64,000 nt of DNA, from positions 2,852,001 through 2,916,000 of the forward strand of contig NZ_LR594659.1 in assembly GCF_901827155.1 (NCBI RefSeq), given 5' to 3'. The position numbers and the translations under genes were made by a program. This document shows, piece by piece, positions 26,312-35,250 of this stretch. Below the pieces are notes generated by a model. It was not told the origin of the DNA and searched no databases. It saw only the letters and a list, made by a program, of their open reading frames with translations. Numbering within the stretch: the stretch's first letter is position 1; each line of letters opens with the position of its first letter. This DNA is from Variovorax sp. PBL-H6. Its GTDB lineage: Bacteria > Pseudomonadota > Gammaproteobacteria > Burkholderiales > Burkholderiaceae_C.

Positions 26312-27142
26312 CTAGAGTGGCAGCGAAGCCGCGTGGCGCTGCCAGAAGGCCGCGTCTGGAAAGCTGCCCTTTGCAGCCGCCGCGTTGTCGGCCATGTGCT
26401 CCGCCCGACTGGTGCCTGGAATGGCGCAGGTCACGGCCGGATGGCTCAGCACGAACTTCAGCAGAAGCTGCGGCCAGCTCGCGCAACCGATCTCGGCCGC
26501 CCAGCCGGGCAGCGGCCGGGTGCTCAATCGGCGCAGGAGCCCGCCGCCGCCGAACGGCATGTTGACGATCACCGCCACGCCGCGCTCGGCCGCCAGCGGC
26601 AGCAGGCGATCCTCGGCCTGGCGCGCATCGATCGAATAGTTGATCTGCAGGAAGTCGAGCGGCTCGGCGCGCAGCACCGCTTCGACCTCGGCATAGGCCG
26701 AGGCGGTGTAGTGGGTGATACCGATATAGCGCACGCGGCCCTGCGCCTTCCAGTCGCGCAGGGTGATCAGATGGGTGCGCCAGTCGACCAGGTTGTGCAC
26801 CTGCAGCAGGTCGATGCGCTCGGTGCGCAGGCGCTGGAAGGACTGCTCCATCTGCGCGATGCCGGCCTCGCGGCCGGAGGTCCAGACTTTCGTGGCAAGG
26901 AAGGCTTCTTCGCGCCGCCCGCTCGCAGCCAGCAGCCCGCCCACCACGGCCTCGGCGCGGCCGTACATCGGCGAGCTGTCGATCAGCGTGCCGCCAGCGG
27001 TGAACAGGGCGTCCAGCACGCCCGGCAGGCGCTGGTGCTCGGTGCTCCCGGGGCTGACATCGAAGCCGATCCAGGTGCCGCAGCCGATCACCGGCAGGGC
27101 TTCGCGGGTGGAAGGGATGGGGCGGGTAGTCATGAGGTCCAT
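26312..27142 (-). CDS. Aldo/keto reductase
   Basis: The 276-residue protein has the aldo/keto reductase tetrad: Asp and Tyr in DSSPMYGRAE, Lys in LATKVW and His in LLQVHNL, on a (beta/alpha)8 barrel, with an NADPH-binding AIPGTSRAEH near the C-terminus. ATG 27142 (MDLMTTRP) has GGAAAA upstream and is preferred to 27133; the longer frame to 27325 crosses the imuA promoter and is rejected. Its early part VIGCGTWIG may hold a cleavable signal in some relatives, but none is obvious here. It ends 10 nt from the convergent hydrolase gene. Substrate unknown. Confidence 0.88.
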   Translation of the reverse strand: MDLMTTRPIPSTREALPVIGCGTWIGFDVSPGSTEHQRLPGVLDALFTAGGTLIDSSPMYGRAEAVVGGLLAASGRREEAFLATKVWTSGREAGIAQMEQSFQRLRTERIDLLQVHNLVDWRTHLITLRDWKAQGRVRYIGITHYTASAYAEVEAVLRAEPLDFLQINYSIDARQAEDRLLPLAAERGVAVIVNMPFGGGGLLRRLSTRPLPGWAAEIGCASWPQLLLKFVLSHPAVTCAIPGTSRAEHMADNAAAAKGSFPDAAFWQRHAASLPL

Positions 27143-27199
27143 GGCTTTTCCGCATGATCGTCGCGGACTTGCGAAAAGAAAACATGCTTGGGTCAAATA

Positions 27200-27215
27200 C
27201 TGTATAAAAATACAG
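27200..27215 (+). promoter_or_regulatory. LexA (SOS) box before imuA
   Basis: CTGT-N8-ACAG with an AT-only spacer (ATAAAAAT) is a perfect proteobacterial LexA operator, overlapping a TATAAA-like -10. It lies 12 nt before the imuA ATG. It makes the imuA-imuB-dnaE2 operon DNA-damage inducible. Confidence 0.93.
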
Positions 27216-27227
27216 CCATCGATCATC

Positions 27228-28025
27228 ATGGGCCTGCCTTCCTTCGACTCCTTCTCCACCGCCGCTCGCCACGAGGTCTGGCGCGGGGACACGCTGGGCC
27301 TGGCGGATGGGCAGGTCATCGGCACCGGGCATGCTGCGCTCGATGCGCAACTGCCTGGCGGCGGCTGGCCGGTGGGCGCAATGACCGAGCTGCTGCAGGC
27401 CGCGCCCGAGGCGCACGCCTGGCAAGTGCTGCTGCCCGCGCTGGCGCAAGCGGTGCGGGGCGGCGCCGGGCCTGTCGTGCTGATCGGTGCGCCGCAGGAG
27501 CCCTTCGGCCCCGCACTCGCGGCGCAAGGCCTGCCGGTCGAGGCGCTGCTGTGGGTGCGCAGCGAGGCGCCGGCCGCGCGACTCTGGGCCTGCGAACAGG
27601 CGCTGCGCTGCGCCGAGGTGGCCGCCGTGCTGGCGTGGCTTCCTCAGGCGCGCGTGGGCGAGCTCCGGCGGCTGCAGCTTGCGGCGGCGCAGCACGACCG
27701 CCTGCTGTTCGTGTTCCGTCCCGAAGCGCTGGACCACTCGTCGTCGCCGGCGCGGCTGCGCCTGCGGCTCGCCACCTGCACCACGGATGCCGCGCAGATC
27801 GACGTCCACATCCTCAAGCGCCGCGGCCCACCGTTGGCCGCCCCCCTGCAACTGCCCGCGCGCAACGAGCGCATGGCGGCGCTGCTCGCGGCCGGCCAGC
27901 TGCGGCGAAAGCTGCGCCAACAGCAGGAAGGCGGGCTGCTACAAACCGAGCGCGCGACCGTGGTGCGCCTCGACCTTCACCCGGAACAAGGCCATGCACT
28001 GGATCGCATTGCGCTGGCCGCCTGA
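27228..28025 (+). CDS. imuA: ImuA, translesion synthesis accessory protein (RecA-like/SulA-like)
   Basis: The 265-residue protein begins MGLPSFDSF and has the RecA-like core of ImuA (GTGHAALDAQLPGGGWPVGAMTEL split over two lines of the fold), with no true Walker A lysine motif visible in that loop. ImuA works with ImuB and DnaE2 in error-prone bypass of DNA lesions. ATG 27228 lies directly after the LexA box, fixing the start; longer open frame upstream belongs to the divergent reductase region. It overlaps imuB by 32 nt. Confidence 0.88.
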   Translation: MGLPSFDSFSTAARHEVWRGDTLGLADGQVIGTGHAALDAQLPGGGWPVGAMTELLQAAPEAHAWQVLLPALAQAVRGGAGPVVLIGAPQEPFGPALAAQGLPVEALLWVRSEAPAARLWACEQALRCAEVAAVLAWLPQARVGELRRLQLAAAQHDRLLFVFRPEALDHSSSPARLRLRLATCTTDAAQIDVHILKRRGPPLAAPLQLPARNERMAALLAAGQLRRKLRQQQEGGLLQTERATVVRLDLHPEQGHALDRIALAA

Positions 28026-29310
28026 GATCGCCGCCGCCAAGGAGGTGCCGCTGCCATCCCCCGAGGCGCTCGGGTGGTGGGCCCTGCAATTCACGCCGCG
28101 TGTCGCCTGGGCCGATGGCGAGGCCCTGCTGCTCGAAGTCTCGGCCTGCGAGCGACTGTGGGGCGGCCGCCTGGCCCTGATGCGCGAGATCGCGCGGCTC
28201 AACCCGGTGCCGGACGTGCCCGTTCAGCGCGCGCAGGGCGCGACCAGCCTGGTTGCACTGGCGCAGTTGCGCATGTTCGCTCGCGGCGAGCAGCCGCCGC
28301 ACGAGCTGCCATGCGGCCTGCCTCTCGACACCCTGAGCGCGGCCCGCGATCACCTCGCTGTTCTGTCGCATCTCGGATGCCGCAGCTGGGGCGATGTCGA
28401 GAAGCTGCCACGCGGCGGCCTCGCGCGCCGCTTCGGCAAGGCCTTGCGCGCGGCCCTGGACGTGGCCTACGGCCTCGCGCCCGACAGCCGTGACTGGCTG
28501 CAACTGCCCGACGCGTTCGAACAGAAGCTGGAGCTGCCCGCACTGGCCGAGGGCGCACCCGAGCTCATGTGGTCGGCCAACCGCCTGCTCGCGGCCCTGC
28601 AGATCTGGCTGCGCGCGCGGCAGCGGGGCGTGCTGGCGCTGGAGCTGCAGTGGACGCTCGACCTCAAGCGGCTCGACGGCGTCGCGCTGCCGCCGCACCA
28701 GCAGGTCACGGTGCGCACGGCCGAACCCACGCAGGACATGGCGCACCTGCGGCGTCTCCTGTCCGAGCGGCTCGCGCTCACGGCCCTGGCCGCGCCCGCG
28801 AGCTGGTTGCGCCTGCGCTCGGTCGAGACCGCTCCCTGGGCCGGCGCCAGCACCAGCTTCCTGCCGGAAGACAACCGAAAGGGCGACAAGCTGCACGAAC
28901 TGGTCGAGCGCCTCAGCGCGCGGCTCGGGCCGCAGCAGGTGCTGCGCGCGGTGGCGCGGGCCGATCATCGGCCCGAGTGCCGGCAGGCGTGGCAGCCTGC
29001 ATTGCAGAAGCCTCCGGCCGAGGCTCGCCGCCCCCAGGCAGCCGACGCCATCTACCCACCCTGGCTCTTGCGCGAGCCCCTGCGCCTGGACATGGAAGGC
29101 GAGCGCCCGTGCTACCAGGGGCCGCTGCGCAAGCTGGTCGGGCCGCAGCGGGTGGAAACCGGCTGGTGGGGCGAGGGCCAGCCCGCGGTACGCGACTACT
29201 ACATCGCGGAAAGCCCGAAGGCCGGTCTGGTGTGGATCTACTGCGAGCGGCCCTCCTCCTGCCTTACGTCCGGCACGCCGCGCTGGTACCTGCAAGGCCT
29301 GTATGCCTGA
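27994..29310 (+). CDS. imuB: ImuB, Y-family polymerase-like protein
   Basis: The 438-residue protein starts MHWIALRWPP inside the end of imuA (32-nt overlap) and is collinear with ImuB: an N-terminal Y-family palm remnant, a finger/thumb region (LSHLGCRSWGDVEKLPRGG) and a little-finger part. ImuB lacks an intact catalytic acidic triad and serves as the clamp-binding hub joining DnaE2 and ImuA. I do not see the DxD-type polymerase residues. Its stop overlaps dnaE2 by 8 nt, so all three proteins are translationally coupled. Confidence 0.88.
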   Translation: MHWIALRWPPEIAAAKEVPLPSPEALGWWALQFTPRVAWADGEALLLEVSACERLWGGRLALMREIARLNPVPDVPVQRAQGATSLVALAQLRMFARGEQPPHELPCGLPLDTLSAARDHLAVLSHLGCRSWGDVEKLPRGGLARRFGKALRAALDVAYGLAPDSRDWLQLPDAFEQKLELPALAEGAPELMWSANRLLAALQIWLRARQRGVLALELQWTLDLKRLDGVALPPHQQVTVRTAEPTQDMAHLRRLLSERLALTALAAPASWLRLRSVETAPWAGASTSFLPEDNRKGDKLHELVERLSARLGPQQVLRAVARADHRPECRQAWQPALQKPPAEARRPQAADAIYPPWLLREPLRLDMEGERPCYQGPLRKLVGPQRVETGWWGEGQPAVRDYYIAESPKAGLVWIYCERPSSCLTSGTPRWYLQGLYA

Positions 29311-32300
29311 ACTCGGCGACAAGCAGATCCGCAAGCAGGAGCGCGCCTCGGCCACGGTGCATGCCTTGCAGCCGCGGCTGCCGCAGCGGGAAGCCGGGCC
29401 GCCAAAGCCGCCAACGCCGCCAATGCCGCCGGGCCTGCCCTCCTATGCCGAGCTGCACTGCCTCACGAACTTCAGCTTCCAGCGCGGGGCCTCGCATCCC
29501 GAGGAGCTCGTGCAGCGCGCCTACGAACTCGGCTACGAGGCGCTCGCGATCACCGACGAATGCTCGGTGGCCGGCGTGGTACGGGCGTTCGAAGGGCTGC
29601 GTGAGCTCCTCGAAAACCTCGATCCGTCGGAACATCATCCCTTCCGGCTGCTGTTCGGCAGCGAGTTCCGCTTCGAGCGGTTCAAGCTCGTGGCGATCGC
29701 GCACGATCTCGATGGCTGGGGCAACCTCTGCGAGTTCATCACCGCCGCGCGCATCGCGGCGCCCAAGGGCACCTACGAGGTGAGCCTGGAAGGCAGCGAC
29801 CTCGCCTCGCTGCGCAATTGCGAGATCCTTTTCGTGCCCCTGCGCACGCCCGGCGCCACGCCCGACGCCGAAGCGCTCGGTGCCGACCTGGCCGAGGTCG
29901 CGCGCCTCTTCGCGGGCCATCTCTGGATCGCGGCCGAGTTGCCCAACGAGCTCGACGACGACCTCTGGCTCGCGACTCTGTTGCAGGCGGGCGCGCAGGC
30001 CGGCGTACCGCTGCTGGCAGCCGGCGACGTGCACATGCACGTGCGCTCGCGCAAGCCGCTGCAGGACGTGATCACGGCCGTGCGCGAGGGCAGGGCGGTC
30101 GCCGAATGCGGCTTTGCGCTGCAATCCAATGCCGAGCGGCACCTGCGTTCGCGGCTGCGCCTGTCGAACCTCTATCCGGCCGAGTTGCTGGCCAACACCC
30201 TCGAAGTCGCGCGGCGCTGCACCTTCGACCTGAACGTGATCCGCGAGCACTACAAGTACCCGCTCGAGAACGTGGCCAACGGCGAGACGCCGGCCCAGAC
30301 GCTGGTGCGCAAGACCTGGGAGGGTGCGCGCGAGAAGTATCCGCAGGGCGTTCCGGAGAAGGTGCAAGGCCAGATCCGGCACGAGCTCGATCTGATCATC
30401 GAAATGCACTACGAGATGTTCTTCCTCACCGTCGAAGACATCGTGCACTTCGCGCGCTCCAGGAAGATCCTGTGCCAGGGCCGTGGCTCCTCGGCCAACT
30501 CGGCAGTCTGCTTCTGCCTCGGCATCACCGCCATCGATCCAGAAACCGGCAACCTGCTGTTCGAGCGCTTCCTCAGCCGCGAGCGCCGCGAGCCGCCCGA
30601 CATCGACGTCGACTTCGAGCACCAGCGGCGCGAGGAGGTGATCCAGTACATCTACCAGAAGTACGGCCGCGAGCGCGCCGCCATCGCCGCGGTCGTGATC
30701 TGCTACCGCTCCCGCAGCGCCCTGCGGGACGTAGGCAAGGCACTGGGCATCGATGCCCGACTGGTCGACGAGTTCGCCAAGGACCACTACTGGTTCGACG
30801 GCGTGGTTCTCGACCAGCGGCTGGAAGAGGCGATGCAGCGCTCGGGCGTGCAGGAAGCCATGCCCCGGCTGCTGCAGTGGATCGAGCTCACGCAGCAGCT
30901 GCGCGGATTTCCGCGCCACCTGAGCCAGCACGTGGGCGGCTTCGTGCTCACGCAGAGCAAGCTCACGCGCCTGGTGCCGGTCGAGAACGCATCCATGAAA
31001 GACCGCTCCGTCATCCAGTGGGAGAAGGACGACCTCGAGACCATGGGCATGCTCAAGGTCGACGTGCTGGCCCTCGGCATGCTGAGCGCCATCCGGCGCA
31101 CGCTGGCCCTGGTGAACGGCTGGCGCGGCACGTCGCTGCAGATGCACCAGATACCGAACGACGATGAGGCCGTGTTCGACATGATCTGCGATGCCGACAC
31201 CATCGGCGTGTTCCAGATCGAGAGCCGGGCGCAGATGACGATGCTGCCGCGCCTGAAGCCTCGCTGCTACTACGACCTGGTGATCGAGGTCGCCATCGTG
31301 CGGCCGGGGCCGATCCAGGGCGGCATGGTGCACCCGTACCTCAAGAATCGCGAGAGGCTCCGAAAGGGCGGCGAGATCGCCTACCGCTACCCCGACCTCA
31401 TCCCGGCGCTCGGCCGCACCCTCGGCGTGCCGATCTTCCAGGAGCAGGTGATGCAGATCGCGATGATCGCGGCCAGGTTCACGCCCGACCAGGCCGATCG
31501 GCTGCGCCGCTCGATGGCCGCCTGGAAGCGCAAGGGCGGCGTGGAGAAGTTCCACGAGCCGCTGGTCGACGGCATGGTCGACAACGGCTACGACCGCGAA
31601 TTTGCCGAGGCCATCTTCAAGCAGGTCCAGGGCTTTGGCGAATACGGCTTTCCTGAAAGCCATGCCGCGAGCTTCGCGCTGCTGGTGATCGTGAGCAGCT
31701 GGCTCAAGCTGCACGAGCCCGCCTGTTTCCTCGCCGCCATGCTCGATTCGCAGCCCATGGGCTTCTATTCACCCTCGCAGCTGGTGCAGGACGCTCGCCG
31801 GCATGGCGTCGAGGTGCGGCCGGTGGATGTGACCGCGAGCGAACTCGACTGCACTCTGGAATCTTCGGCTGTTGCGCCTTCCATCTCCCCCCATTTCGCC
31901 ACCCGCCCGGGCCGCCCCCGCCAACCCGCCGTGCGCCTCGGCCTGCGCCGCATCGCAAGCCTCGGCGAAGCCGGCGCCCAACGCATCGTCGAAGCCCGCA
32001 ACCAAGCTCCCTTCACCAGCACCGAAGACCTGGCCCTGCGCGCCGAGCTCGACGCCAAGGACATGGCCGCGCTCGCAGCGGCCGATGCGCTGCTCGCACT
32101 CTCGGGCCAGCGGCGCCAGCAGGTCTGGGACGCCACTGCGCAGCGGCGCGCGCCGGCGCTGCTCAAGGGCGTGCCCATCCATGAGCGGGCGCTGCAGCTG
32201 CCCCTGGCGCCGGAGGGCGAAGAAATCGTCGGCGACTACGCTTCGCTCGGCTTCACGCTGCGCCGCCATCCGCTGGCGCTGCTGCGCCCGCGTTTGGCGC

Positions 32301-32647
32301 GCATGAAGCTCAGCAGCGCCGAGCAGCTGCGCGACCTGCCCAGCGGCCAGACGGTGCGCGCCTGCGGCATGGTCATGGGACGGCAGCGCCCGCAGACCGC
32401 GAACGACACCATCTTCGTCACGCTCGAGGACGAGACCGGCAACGTCAACGTGATCGTCTGGAAGCACGTCGTCGAAGCCTGGCGCGAGCAGGTGCTGAAG
32501 TCGCAGCTGCTCGCGGTGCAGGGCACCTGGCAGCGCGACGTGGACAGCGGCGGCGAGGTGCGGCACGTGGTCGCCACCGGCTTCAGGGACCTGACGCCGC
32601 TCCTGGGGAGACTCGCAAGCAGCAGCAGGAGCCGCGACTTCCACTGA
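29303..32647 (+). CDS. dnaE2: Error-prone DNA polymerase III alpha-type subunit DnaE2
   Basis: The 1114-residue protein has an N-terminal PHP domain (ELHCLTNFSFQRGASHPEEL), the polymerase palm with acidic PPDIDVDFEHQRREEV near residue 432, the GRGSSANSAVCFCLG finger segment, a helix-hairpin-helix part and a C-terminal OB fold (TVRACGMVMG). This is the full DnaE2 layout and usual length. The ATG lies 8 nt inside imuB. The enzyme performs damage-induced mutagenic replication under LexA control. Confidence 0.94.
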   Translation: MPELGDKQIRKQERASATVHALQPRLPQREAGPPKPPTPPMPPGLPSYAELHCLTNFSFQRGASHPEELVQRAYELGYEALAITDECSVAGVVRAFEGLRELLENLDPSEHHPFRLLFGSEFRFERFKLVAIAHDLDGWGNLCEFITAARIAAPKGTYEVSLEGSDLASLRNCEILFVPLRTPGATPDAEALGADLAEVARLFAGHLWIAAELPNELDDDLWLATLLQAGAQAGVPLLAAGDVHMHVRSRKPLQDVITAVREGRAVAECGFALQSNAERHLRSRLRLSNLYPAELLANTLEVARRCTFDLNVIREHYKYPLENVANGETPAQTLVRKTWEGAREKYPQGVPEKVQGQIRHELDLIIEMHYEMFFLTVEDIVHFARSRKILCQGRGSSANSAVCFCLGITAIDPETGNLLFERFLSRERREPPDIDVDFEHQRREEVIQYIYQKYGRERAAIAAVVICYRSRSALRDVGKALGIDARLVDEFAKDHYWFDGVVLDQRLEEAMQRSGVQEAMPRLLQWIELTQQLRGFPRHLSQHVGGFVLTQSKLTRLVPVENASMKDRSVIQWEKDDLETMGMLKVDVLALGMLSAIRRTLALVNGWRGTSLQMHQIPNDDEAVFDMICDADTIGVFQIESRAQMTMLPRLKPRCYYDLVIEVAIVRPGPIQGGMVHPYLKNRERLRKGGEIAYRYPDLIPALGRTLGVPIFQEQVMQIAMIAARFTPDQADRLRRSMAAWKRKGGVEKFHEPLVDGMVDNGYDREFAEAIFKQVQGFGEYGFPESHAASFALLVIVSSWLKLHEPACFLAAMLDSQPMGFYSPSQLVQDARRHGVEVRPVDVTASELDCTLESSAVAPSISPHFATRPGRPRQPAVRLGLRRIASLGEAGAQRIVEARNQAPFTSTEDLALRAELDAKDMAALAAADALLALSGQRRQQVWDATAQRRAPALLKGVPIHERALQLPLAPEGEEIVGDYASLGFTLRRHPLALLRPRLARMKLSSAEQLRDLPSGQTVRACGMVMGRQRPQTANDTIFVTLEDETGNVNVIVWKHVVEAWREQVLKSQLLAVQGTWQRDVDSGGEVRHVVATGFRDLTPLLGRLASSSRSRDFH

Positions 32648-32735
32648 GGGGACAACGGCCTGCCCGGGAGCGTGCACGCCCGCGGCACGCCGATGCCGCT
32701 TCCCGGTGCAAACCCGGTGTACGAGAGCACCGAAA

Positions 32736-32777
32736 TTAAGTATTCTCTCCATTAAATTGGAGAAGTTGCTTACTTAA
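32736..32777 (+). promoter_or_regulatory. Nested inverted repeats before the Rieske oxygenase gene
   Basis: An outer pair TTAAGTA/TACTTAA (32736-32742 and 32771-32777) encloses an inner pair TCTCCA/TGGAGA (32746-32751 and 32758-32763) around an AT core. The AT-rich island stands out in a GC-rich gap of 197 nt. It is placed as an operator-promoter of the oxygenase gene; a stem-loop role at the dnaE2 3' end is less likely since no T tract follows. Confidence 0.5.
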
Positions 32778-32844
32778 CTGCTGGCATGCATTCTGCAATG
32801 CTCCGCATCACTGCAAGTTGCCTACCCCACGAGGAACGACGCCC

Positions 32845-33858
32845 ATGACCGCCTTCGCCTACAACGCCTGGTACCCGCTCGCCTGGTCGCGGGACATCGG
32901 ACGCGAGATCGTCGCGCGCCGCGTGCTCGAGCAGGACCTCGCGATCTACCGCACGGAGGAGGGCGCCGTCGCCGCGCTGGAGGACGCCTGCCCGCACCGG
33001 CTGGCGCCCCTGACCATCGGCTGGCTCCAGGGCGATGCCATCCAGTGCGCCTACCACGGCCTCACTTTCGACTGCAGCGGCCGCTGCGTGCACGCACCGG
33101 GCATGCCGCGCGTGCCGGAAAGCTTCCGCGTGCGCAGCTATCCCACCGCCGAGAGCATGGGCATGGTCTGGGTCTGGATGGGCGATGCCGAGAAGGCCGA
33201 CCGCAGCCAGGTGTTCCACCTGCCGCAGTACGACGACCCGGGCTACAGCGTGGTCGAGGGTGACGCGCTGCTCGTGCAGGCCAACTACCTGAGCCTCGCC
33301 GACAACCTCTGCGACCCCACGCATGTGGTCTACGTGCACCAGACCACGCTGGCGAGCGCCGGCCGCGAGGAAACGCGCGTGCAGCACGAGCGCCAGGGCA
33401 ACAAGGTCGTGACCTGGCGCTGGGTGATCGACGGCCCGCTGATCCCGATCTTCGAAGGCCTCAAGGACTTCGGGGGCAATGTCGACCGCTGGCACTACTA
33501 CCACTACCACGCCCCCAGTATCGCGGTGATCGACTTCGGCTCCGCCCGCACCGGCACCGGCGCACCGGAGGGCAACCGCGACGACTGCATCCAGATGTAC
33601 GCCTGCCACTTCATCACGCCCATCGACCAGCGCAGCTGCGTGCAGCACTGGCTGTGCCTGAAGAACTCGCCCGCCGACCCGGTGGTCGACGAACGCCTGA
33701 AAAGCAGCCTGCGCATGGCCTTCAACGAGGACAAGCGCGTGCTCGAGGCCATCCAGCGCAACGAGGACAAGCCGCGCCAATGGCACCGCATCAATCTCGC
33801 GCTCGATGGCTCCTCCATCAAGATGCGCCGTATCGTCGAGGAGATGGCCGCTGAATGA
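32845..33858 (+). CDS. Rieske non-haem iron oxygenase, VanA-type alpha subunit
   Basis: The 337-residue protein has the Rieske [2Fe-2S] ligands as CPH, then 16 residues, then CAYH, and a mononuclear iron motif DNLCDPTHVVYVH. Length and order fit the aromatic-ring/O-demethylase branch of Rieske oxygenases such as vanillate demethylase VanA. These need a ferredoxin reductase partner, and none is encoded nearby. ATG 32845 has GAGGAA about 8 nt upstream, favouring it over 32818. Neighbours (ABC receptor, TIM-barrel protein, TetR) suggest a catabolic route for an unidentified aromatic or heterocyclic compound. Confidence 0.9.
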   Translation: MTAFAYNAWYPLAWSRDIGREIVARRVLEQDLAIYRTEEGAVAALEDACPHRLAPLTIGWLQGDAIQCAYHGLTFDCSGRCVHAPGMPRVPESFRVRSYPTAESMGMVWVWMGDAEKADRSQVFHLPQYDDPGYSVVEGDALLVQANYLSLADNLCDPTHVVYVHQTTLASAGREETRVQHERQGNKVVTWRWVIDGPLIPIFEGLKDFGGNVDRWHYYHYHAPSIAVIDFGSARTGTGAPEGNRDDCIQMYACHFITPIDQRSCVQHWLCLKNSPADPVVDERLKSSLRMAFNEDKRVLEAIQRNEDKPRQWHRINLALDGSSIKMRRIVEEMAAE

Positions 33859-33960
33859 AGCTCTCCCCCAGGTTGGCTCACTTCGTGTAGCCGCCCACCC
33901 CCTCACCGGGGGCAACACCAGCGGCCCGGCAAAGCCGGTTCCGCGGTGTTCCCCGGCTTG
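33859..33960 (+). repeat. GC-rich intergenic palindromic element
   Basis: The stretch contains a perfect CCGGC-AAA-GCCGG hairpin (33926-33938), enclosed by AACACC/GGTGTT arms (33914-33919 and 33945-33950), and an upstream CCCCC/GGGGG pair. From memory it resembles an abundant intergenic repeat of Variovorax and related Comamonadaceae. It separates the oxygenase gene from the receptor gene. Confidence 0.6.
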
Positions 33961-34044
33961 CCTGCACAGCTTCGAAGCGACTGATTGAGCCACGAGTCGC
34001 TACCTTTTTCTCCGTCCCCAGACATCGCCAGAAAGGACTTCGCC

Positions 34045-35250
34045 ATGCGTCTCATGCTCTCCGTGTCCGCCCGCCTGCTGGCGGCCAGTCTCTGCCTCGC
34101 AGGCGCGCACGCCGCCGCGCAGGACACCATCAAGATCGGCGAGATCAACAGCTACAAGGCCTTGCCGCAGAACCTGGTGCCCTACAAGCAAGGCTGGCTG
34201 CTGGCGCAGGAAGAGATCAACGCGGCGGGCGGCGTGCTCGGCAAGAAGCTGGAGACGGTGTTCCGCGACGACAACGGCAACCCCGGCGATGCGGTGCGCA
34301 TGGCGGAGGAGCTGCTCGCGCGCGAGAAGGTCGACATCCTCTCCGGCGTGACGCTCTCGCATGTAGGGTTGGCGTTGACCGATTTCGCCAAGCAGAAGAA
34401 GTTCTTCTTCCTCGCCTCCGGCCCCCTCAGCGACAAGGTCGTGTGGGACAACGGCAACCGCTACACCTACCGCCTGCGCTCCGGCACGTACGCGCTCGCC
34501 ACCTCGGTGATCAGCGAAGCGGTCAAGCTGAAGAAGAAACGCTGGGCGCTGGTCTACCCCAACTACGAGTACGGCCAGGCGGCCGTGGCGGCCTTCAAGG
34601 AGAACATGAAGAAGGCGCAGCCCGATGTCGAGTTCGTGGCGGAGCAGTCGCCGCCGCTCGGCAAGATCGACGCCGGCGCCGTGGTGCAGGCGCTGGCCGA
34701 TGCCAAGCCGGATGCCATCTTCAACGTCATGTTCGGCAGCGACCTGACCAAGCTTGCACGCGAGGGCAAGACCCGCGGCCTGTTCGAAGGCCGCGAGGTG
34801 GTGAGCCTGCTCACCGGCGAGCCCGAGTACCTCGATCCGCTGAAGGACGACGCGCCCGCCAACTGGATCGTGACCGGCTACCCCTACGCCAGCATCGACA
34901 CGCCCGAGCACAAGGCCTTTCTCGCCGCCTACCAGAAGAAATACAACGACTATCCGCGCCTGAACTCGGTCGTGGGTTATGCCACCGTCAAGGCGATCGC
35001 CGCGGGCGTGCAGAAGGCCGGCTCGACCGACACCGAGAAGCTGGTCGCGGCTTTCAAGGGCCTGAAGTTCGACTCGCCCTTCGGGCCGGTCGTGTTCCGG
35101 CCGCAGGACAACCAGTCGACGCTCGGCATCTTCGTCGGCCGTACCGCGGTGAAGGACGGCAAGGGCGTGATGCCCTCGGGCACCTACCTCGACGGCGCGA
35201 AGCTGCAGCCGGCCGACGAGCAGATCCGCAAGCTGCGCAACCCCTCGTGA
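34045..35250 (+). CDS. ABC transporter substrate-binding protein (branched-chain amino acid/aromatic type)
   Basis: The 401-residue protein has a signal peptide (residues 1-25, ending AHAAAQ) and the periplasmic-binding type I (LivK-like) fold: IKIGEINSY, AGGVLGKKLETVFRDDNGNP, VYPNYEYGQAAVAAFKE and GYATVKAIAAGVQKAGS. Family members feed LivHMGF-type transporters and often bind aromatic acids in Burkholderiales. No permease genes follow. ATG 34045 has AAAGGA about 8 nt upstream; the frame open to 33985 lies partly in the repeat. Its stop overlaps the next ATG (TGATG). Confidence 0.88.
   Translation: MRLMLSVSARLLAASLCLAGAHAAAQDTIKIGEINSYKALPQNLVPYKQGWLLAQEEINAAGGVLGKKLETVFRDDNGNPGDAVRMAEELLAREKVDILSGVTLSHVGLALTDFAKQKKFFFLASGPLSDKVVWDNGNRYTYRLRSGTYALATSVISEAVKLKKKRWALVYPNYEYGQAAVAAFKENMKKAQPDVEFVAEQSPPLGKIDAGAVVQALADAKPDAIFNVMFGSDLTKLAREGKTRGLFEGREVVSLLTGEPEYLDPLKDDAPANWIVTGYPYASIDTPEHKAFLAAYQKKYNDYPRLNSVVGYATVKAIAAGVQKAGSTDTEKLVAAFKGLKFDSPFGPVVFRPQDNQSTLGIFVGRTAVKDGKGVMPSGTYLDGAKLQPADEQIRKLRNPS

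Noticed and set aside
32746..32763. TCTCCA/TGGAGA stem as a dnaE2 terminator
   Set aside because: AT-rich weak stem without a following T tract and about 100 nt past the stop; an operator role fits better.
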